Shown: piece by piece, positions 57,669-64,000 of the stretch
Position numbering within the stretch: position 1 is the stretch's first letter
How the letters are laid out: each line of letters opens with the position of its first letter
Origin: Auanema rhodensis
Lineage: Eukaryota; Nematoda; Chromadorea; Rhabditida; Rhabditidae
Direction of reading: 5' to 3'
Assembly (NCBI GenBank): GCA_964057225.1
Contig: OZ059895.1
Location: forward strand, 16,372,001-16,436,000
Length of the DNA: 64,000 nucleotides
Made by a program: the position numbers and the translations under genes
The notes under the pieces: model-generated
What the model was told of the DNA's origin: nothing
The model's input: the letters and a program-made list of their open reading frames with translations, nothing else
The model's database searches: none

Positions 57669-60600
57669 CTAGTTGGCGGACGACGGTGAGGGTGATCGTG
57701 ACGGCGACTTTTGCGGCGTGGATGAGGACGTCGTCGTGCTAGCAACGGAGGTGGGAGTCATGGAAGTCTTTTCATCATCAGATGACGATGACACCAATTT
57801 TGTCTGCTCTTGTGAAGCTGTTGAAGAGGTAGGACTGACAGATGACTGTTCCGGGAATTGTTCTGAAAATAGATGAGAATCAGTATAATACTAGATAGTT
57901 AATTTCAAGTTGATTTTAAGTTTTTCAGCTCATAGTGTTCTTTCTCCCCCCCCCCTTTTCTTCAGTCCCTCCCTCTCTCTTTCTTCCCAAATTGAACGAA
58001 CACCGCAACCTGATAAGGAGATAGTGAACTGTGACCGAGGCTGTGCCCACACTCTTGATTAATCCGTTTCATTGACTTCTTCTCAAATACATTTTCTGTG
58101 TTCTGTCACTCATATACACCTGCACCTTATCAGTTTTTTGATTTTTCCTATTGTTGGCCAAAAGAAACAAATTTTTTGACAGAAGATTAAGATAAAGAAC
58201 TCATGTTATATGATATAATTAATTTGTATTAAAGTCAAATATTTGATAAAGAAATAAAGAAAATTCTAGAGATTTGAGTCGTTGACGACGACGTCTTCAA
58301 TGTATTTGAGAAGAATCGGATAGCTTTCGCATTTCCGGATCTGTCAGTTCAGATTGCACTTGAATAGCTGAGGAAGTGCTACCGTATGATCTGTGCAAGT
58401 TTAATGTATTTCGTTGCTCTGAATTTGCTCTCTTTGAGAGAGTTTGAGCTTGAGAAACAAAAAAAAAGCTTCATCTCTATCTTTTCACTCAGACTTTGAC
58501 CATATTTCAATCAGTTTTCAATCAAAAATTTGATATAAAACAGAACTTTTGAGAGGAAAGGATGTGAAGGTTGAATTTTTAAAAATGGAAAAATTGGTTC
58601 ATAAAACTAACCGTTTGGCTTGGAAGCCTGAGATGCAGATGTGGCGGTAGGCTGAATACCGGAACCGGGTTGATTGAAGGCAGCCAGAAGCATTGGATTA
58701 AAAGCATAAAAATTTGGAGGAATAGAAGCTGATGCTTGTGGCGATGACATCATTAGCCGTTGATAGGCGGCTAATAACTGTTGAGATGATACGCCATTTG
58801 AATAGAATTGCAACATATGCTGTGGGAAGTTCAATGAGCCGGCAGCGGCATCAGAAGATGAATCATCCTGTAATCATGAGTTGGTTAGATAGCCGCACGG
58901 CACGATAAACTTCATTACCTTCATTATTGCTGCAGATGGACCACAGTCAGCCATGGACGAGTCAGCGGATTCTTTACCGTTTTCAGCTGCTTCAATGGTA
59001 TCGGCAATGCTCCAGATGGGCTTCTTCTTGGGAACAGGAGCATCTCCATCAGCGTCATCAGACTCCAGAAGTCGGTATCGTTTCAGTTGTCGTTCAGTAT
59101 CCAGTGGTTCATCATCCTTCACATCATCAGATACATTTGAGTTTGAGCTGGATGGGCGATTCATGTTGTCGAGATCATCATCGTCACCGTCTTCAACACG
59201 ACGGTTAGGTGGAGTCCATTTCTTTTCCTTCTTCAGGCGACGTCTAGCGTTGGCGAACCAGGTTGAAACCTTAAATAAAGCATAGATTATTGATTGAATT
59301 CGAGCATTTTTAAAGTTTTTCTTAAAGTTTAAAAACGAAAAAGTTGGAATATGTCCCTATTTCTCTCTATAACTATATCAACTATATTTCCCAAATTGAA
59401 ATGATTAGATAGGGCTGTCAAAAAGAAAAAAGTTGATGTAAAGTTTGGCGCGAAATGAAATAAAATTTGAAAAATATTCTTGATTTTCAACTTTTTTAAT
59501 GAAATCTTTATATGATTTGTATGTTTGTATAGTTATATATAGTGTGTCTATGTCAGTTGATAGTTATCTCGAACAAGATGGACTACACAAGGACATACAA
59601 GGAAAGTTGTCGTAAGAAAATCAGATGAATTGACAGCTGAACGACGATGATGTCTACACACATACACAGCAGCACATCGACGTCGACAGACAATCAGAAG
59701 GAAAGTTCTCATCATCATCATCATCATAACCGTTGGTGTTGTCGTCGAGAATAATCTCTATTCTCTATAACTCTCACATACTTCTGCTATTACCGCGTAT
59801 TCAGCAGCGTAATTTCATCACACAAAATCATTCGGATGTTTGAAAATGTTTTTTTTTTGATTTCTACAACCCTGTTCATCAGCTTTTTCATCTCATTTTC
59901 TGTCATATTTGCATGAAAAATGATTTAATGAAATGAAAATTTGTATGAACACGTTGTGCCAGCTGTGTGCCTTGAACAGCAGATTCAGCCTTGAGTTGTC
60001 TCAGCTATACGCGGAGGACGAGTGACAACAGGAGATGATGTGAGAACGAGTAGAAGCGTACTAGCTGAAGAGAGAGAGAGAGAGAAAATGACGCTGTGCT
60101 TGTGGTAGAAGGAAGAATAGGGGGCAAGGGTGTTGCTGATTTTTTGTTTTGTTGTAAAATTTTAAAACAAACGATTTGTTTGAAAAATTGTCAAAAAATC
60201 TGATAGAAAGTTCAGAGAGCGAGATTTTTCAGAGAACAAGATGGTGAATGTGCGAAACTGCGGCAAACGATGTAGAGAGACAAGGAGAGAGAGAGAAAGG
60301 GAGAACGATTGAATGGATAGGCTGACGTGATGCTGATGGCATGCTGATTCTGAAGCCACATCGAGCATCTGTCGAGTATTTGCTGTTGGCACGTGTCAGC
60401 TATTGGCACTGGTTGAGGTGAATATAGTGTGTGTGAGAGAGGCAAAAGGCGATTACAAAGCTTGAACGGAAAAAAGGTTCCGCCGATTTTTGTTTTTACA
60501 TGCCATGTGTGGGCTGTCAGAAATTCGAGTTTGAAGAAGTGCTAATAGCTGTTTAAGGCGGCATAATGCGGCAAGTTGCTTTGAAATTTCTTAACTGAGA

Positions 60601-62682
60601 TGGGTATGCTTACCTGAGTCATCGACATCTTTGTAACCATAGCAAGCATGACTTTCTCGCCTTTGCTTGGATATGGATTCTTCCAGTGGTCCGTGAGCCA
60701 GTTCTTCAATGGCAGAGTAGTTTCACGGGTGGCATTCTTTCTTCGGGTTGTATCCAAAGCATATGGATGATAAGCAATAGTTGATGGATCATAGACGATG
60801 CCGGGGAATGGTCCAGCACCACCGGCAGATAGGCCTTGACTACCGACAACAGAAGCAGCTTGAGCAGCGCTGAAGTCTTGTAACTGAAAACATATTGATT
60901 AATAGGATTATCCATATTTATTCAAGTTATATAATAATGATTATACTATATAGTTTGGGCAAAAATATATAATATAATCCAAGTTTCAAGCTCATATAAA
61001 TAGTATCGTAGATAACATGTGACTAGTCGAGCAAAAGGAGAGGGGGAGGGAGGAGAGATTGCACAAAGCTACAAGCTTAAGCTGGGTATACGGTATCATG
61101 TGCTAGCTTACTAGGCTAGCAATGAATGCTTTTAGAAGACCAAAAAAAGAATGAAACGAATAGACGAGAAGCAAAACATGCGCTGATGTTTTGGTACTGC
61201 TAACAGCAGCATCGGTAGCATTGGTGCAAGCAAAATATATAAAAAAAGGGAGAAAAAGTATGAGAGAGAGGGAGGAATAGAAGAAAAAATTAAAAAAAGG
61301 AAGCACACGATGACGGCTTTGACAAACATAAGTGCTGCTAAATTGAAATTACTTTATTCATTTCTATGCTTTTCCTCATATTGCTCAAATCTATTTGCAA
61401 GCAGCAGATGTACCTCCTTATTCTTCCTTTCCAACTTTCTCTCTCCCTCTCATTCTCTCTCTGGCCTTTGCTAACTCACTTGAACTATGCCCTGAAGGCA
61501 TTTGTGGGAGTTGAGAATCTGAATATGTTGCTTATCGACTACCGACGTCGTATACGGTAATGAAACACAAGTTTGTCGGATGATGAAACAGAAGACGCTC
61601 AAAGCAACCTATTTGCAGCATGTGCAAAAGATTTGACTTTTTCGGAATGGTCAGGACCGGAACCGATTATCACGTCATGTCAAGCAAAGGCTGCTGTCCT
61701 TGGACCTTATAGCATGTTAAAGATGCCGAGGACCCTTTAGAAAGAAAAAGAGATAGAGAGAGAAAGAGTGTGAGTATAAAAGAGAGTAAGAGACTTAGTT
61801 ATCTCAACCGAAATATAAGATCTACTCTGTTAATCTTATTAAGAACTAATTTACCTATAATCAGACAAGAACAACAACCTCAACCTGTGTCAACCGGAAT
61901 GTCATTAGCAGGGCAGACTGACAAAGTTGGCTGCCATGTCGGCTCATGATCAAAGAGCTCTAGCTAATTAGGCAATCATGTAAGACAGTAAGTCATTTAA
62001 CCTCATTTGCTTCTTGATGACAAGTACCGAAGTGAAGCATGAGACATAGCATCATATAGACAGCAGCTCTCGTATGATACTTCATCGGCATGAGTCAAAG
62101 AGGTGCTCAAGCATTGCGTTTATACCACAAAATTATATGTTTAAATGTAAATGAATACTATATATACATATGATATTGATATGTCTAATACTTCCTTCTT
62201 TAACTATGCTAACTATATAGTCTTTATACTATATCATATAAGTAGTATATTGTTGAGGATCTTATGTAGAAGCTGAAGAGGTTGTATAGTTAAAGGAAGG
62301 AGAAGGTTTGTTGTTTCATAAAGAAAGAGAGAGAGAGAAAGAGATCTCAAAGATTTTCGCATATGTATTTCCTAAGTATTCACATAATGTCACACGATAA
62401 CTATATCATATAGCTAATAAAAAGCTGCCGACGTATGTGTATGTATATGCTTCAGAAGCATGAGCATGAACATACTCTTACTCGGATCTCTCAATAAACT
62501 CAATTTGGCTTTTACTTACCTGTCGAAGAACACTAGCTTGATGCATAAGTTGCATTGGAAGATTTGATCCGTTAGGAACACCTGGCATCATTGATCCGAG
62601 AGCTTCTACATTTGGTTGAACTCCAGTATTGAATGGAAATTGTCCGCTGGCTGACAGCAAGCCAGAACTAGCCAGATAACGA
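57669..62682 (-). CDS. irx: Iroquois homeobox transcription factor (5' end missing)
   Basis: Five exons are visible: 62682-62520, 60883-60614, 59269-58919, 58867-58612 and 57862-57669 (stop TAG 57669-57671), giving about 410 residues. Upstream, [10 protein letters not shown] and [17 protein letters not shown] resemble the Irx N-terminal region. The TALE homeodomain reads [60 protein letters not shown] followed by KWTPPNRR, a near-perfect Iroquois match. An acidic region and the box [13 protein letters not shown] follow, then a Q/A/S-rich C-terminus ending in an SPS-rich tail. It is a DNA-binding patterning factor that often works with Groucho. The first listed exon opens with the last base of a codon, so at least one 5' exon lies further right or outside. 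Introns around the homeobox are 1.6 and 1.3 kb. Confidence 0.93.
59270..60613 (-). other. Long intron splitting the Iroquois homeobox
   Basis: The 1.34-kb intron interrupts the homeodomain after SMTQ. It carries a (CAT)n run at 59,711-59,727, two ACTATAT boxes near 59,370-59,392, GTCGAC/GACGTC strings near 59,679 and (GA)n tracts at 60,069-60,083 and 60,283-60,300. No coding potential is visible. Confidence 0.55.
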
Positions 62683-63332
62683 CTGCAAAAATTTAATTAA
62701 AAATTAAATATAATTAGCATAATTATTGGAAAAATTGATGAGGAAGACATGATCATATCGAAAATTTTGGATGTAATATAGAGAATGACTACTATTGGTT
62801 GTCACAGCATGAGCTAGACATCAATCGTGCTACCATCAACAAGTTGTGGCTTTCAAGTTTGGTAGACTTGAACTTATGTATATGATGAGTTGCAACCGTT
62901 TGCCTCCAAGTTTGCAGCTATTAAGTTCAATTCAGCAGCATCTTCAGCAACTTCTTTTCAACTAGCACCCCCTTCCCCCACAGCTTATTGTCTTCTACAG
63001 CAGCATCATTATCATCATCATCATGTGTTTTTGGCCTTTTTTTCGGTTAGAAGCACCAGCTACGGCGACGACGACGCCAAAATATTGCGAAGACATCATC
63101 CGTAACGTAGCATTCTGTTAGTTACGACAAGACAAATGATGGTAATGAAAATGATGCTGATGACGACGTCAATACATGGTTAGAACTTCAGACCCGAGAA
63201 CCTGTACTTTTTTTGGCCCCATCTAGTGTCATCAATCACTTGACGACGTCGCGGTCGACGTCCGGCCTCGGGGGTGTTGCAAACAAGACAACGAGAATAT
63301 AAAGTCTCATCGTTGTATTTTACCATCTAACC

Positions 63333-63333
63333 A

Positions 63334-63368
<35 letters not shown>
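63333..63368. repeat. (CAT)n trinucleotide repeat
   Basis: Twelve CAT units in a row, noncoding on both strands as far as can be seen. Confidence 0.97.
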
Positions 63369-63836
63369 GCGTGTTGCTGCTGATAATTAGTTTTAAATAA
63401 ATGTTTTATAACAAAAACTATTTACTTAATAAGAAAATATTAATAACTATATGTTATACTATACAATACTATATATATATATAGTTAGTTAGTTTAATTT
63501 ACCAAAAATGTATGACATGATAACTGATGATGATGATGACCACGTTGAGATGATAACTTTCTTTTTTTTGTCTCAATCTCATCATTTTTCAATATCTACA
63601 CACACTAAATGATTCAAAAATTTGATGAAGAATTGCTTTTCAAAGACGTGTCAAGTCCGAAACGTCCTCGTACGTTTCAGCATGCTCAAATCCGTTTTAT
63701 CAGGTTTTTTTTTCAGGACCGGAATTGAGACAGTGCCAAATAGAAAAATATTGAAAAGCACAAGCTGTGTGGATTGAATCCAAGCACCATACACACATGA
63801 AAAGTGAGTGATAGCTGGTGATGGAGATGGCAATCA

Positions 63837-63840
<4 letters not shown>

Positions 63841-63882
<42 letters not shown>
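63841..63882. repeat. (GA)n microsatellite
   Basis: A pure GA run of 21 units near the window edge, on the 5' side of irx. Confidence 0.97.
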
Positions 63883-63884
<2 letters not shown>

Positions 63885-64000
63885 ATATACAAATACACAA
63901 TGAAATAGATGATATTCTGCTGGCGAGAATGTGAACGACGACACAACGTAAACGCTCATACAGGTCCATCAGAATCTTCCGTCTGTTTTTTCCGATCATT

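Larger units (their letters stand above)
62683..64000. other. Upstream intron or 5' region of the Iroquois gene
   Basis: No convincing 5' exon of irx was found here. The region carries a GC-rich knot (63,240-63,273) with two GACGTC-type sites and GTCGAC, a CAT triplet repeat, an AT palindrome (63,468-63,485) and a (GA)n tract. Open frames are repeat translations. Confidence 0.5.

Overview
This window is nuclear DNA of a metazoan and most probably of a nematode. The genes have many tiny introns, mostly 41-50 nt with short TTTCAG/TTTAG-type acceptors. Several start codons lie only 1-14 nt behind an apparent 3' splice acceptor, the pattern left by spliced-leader trans-splicing. Two proteins also look nematode-like: a TWK-type K2P channel carrying the IHYFGRK motif, and a tyrosine phosphatase with a RFICTQGPLDTTCSDFWYM block. 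The species cannot be named from the sequence.

Left part (1-9.7 kb), compact: the 3' end of an unknown plus-strand gene; the WASH-complex subunit strumpellin (WASHC5, minus); a divergent promoter; cytochrome b5 (plus); and the nonsense-mediated-decay factor smg-5 (plus) 154 bp behind it, which may be an operon. A gene desert of about 11.4 kb follows (9.7-21.15 kb). It holds microsatellites and one GC-richer, palindrome-rich patch.

Middle (21-42 kb): the Groucho/TLE co-repressor unc-37 (plus), a K2P/TWK channel with unusual pore signatures (minus), alanine aminotransferase (plus), Rab27 with two long introns (minus), and a cytosolic nematode-type protein tyrosine phosphatase (minus).

Right part (42-64 kb), a regulatory-looking landscape: a short, divergent Iroquois-like TALE homeobox gene (plus, 43.4-44.3 kb) and a canonical Iroquois gene (minus, 57.7-62.7 kb, 5' end missing) face each other tail to tail. 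The 13.3 kb between them is packed with (CT)n/(GA)n, poly-C/(CT)n, CAT/GAC triplet tracts and a recurrent ACTATA...TATAGT palindrome. Inside this desert I could assemble a four-exon minus-strand gene (49,980-50,932) coding for a 116-residue basic protein of unknown function.

Exon limits were read by hand from splice signals and protein similarity. Eight complete reading frames were assembled exon by exon (cyb5, unc-37, K2P, ALT, rab-27, PTP, the Iroquois-like gene and the novel gene). In the six of these whose exon lengths I totalled the sum is an exact multiple of three, which supports the models. Gene names rest on remembered family sequences, not on a database search.
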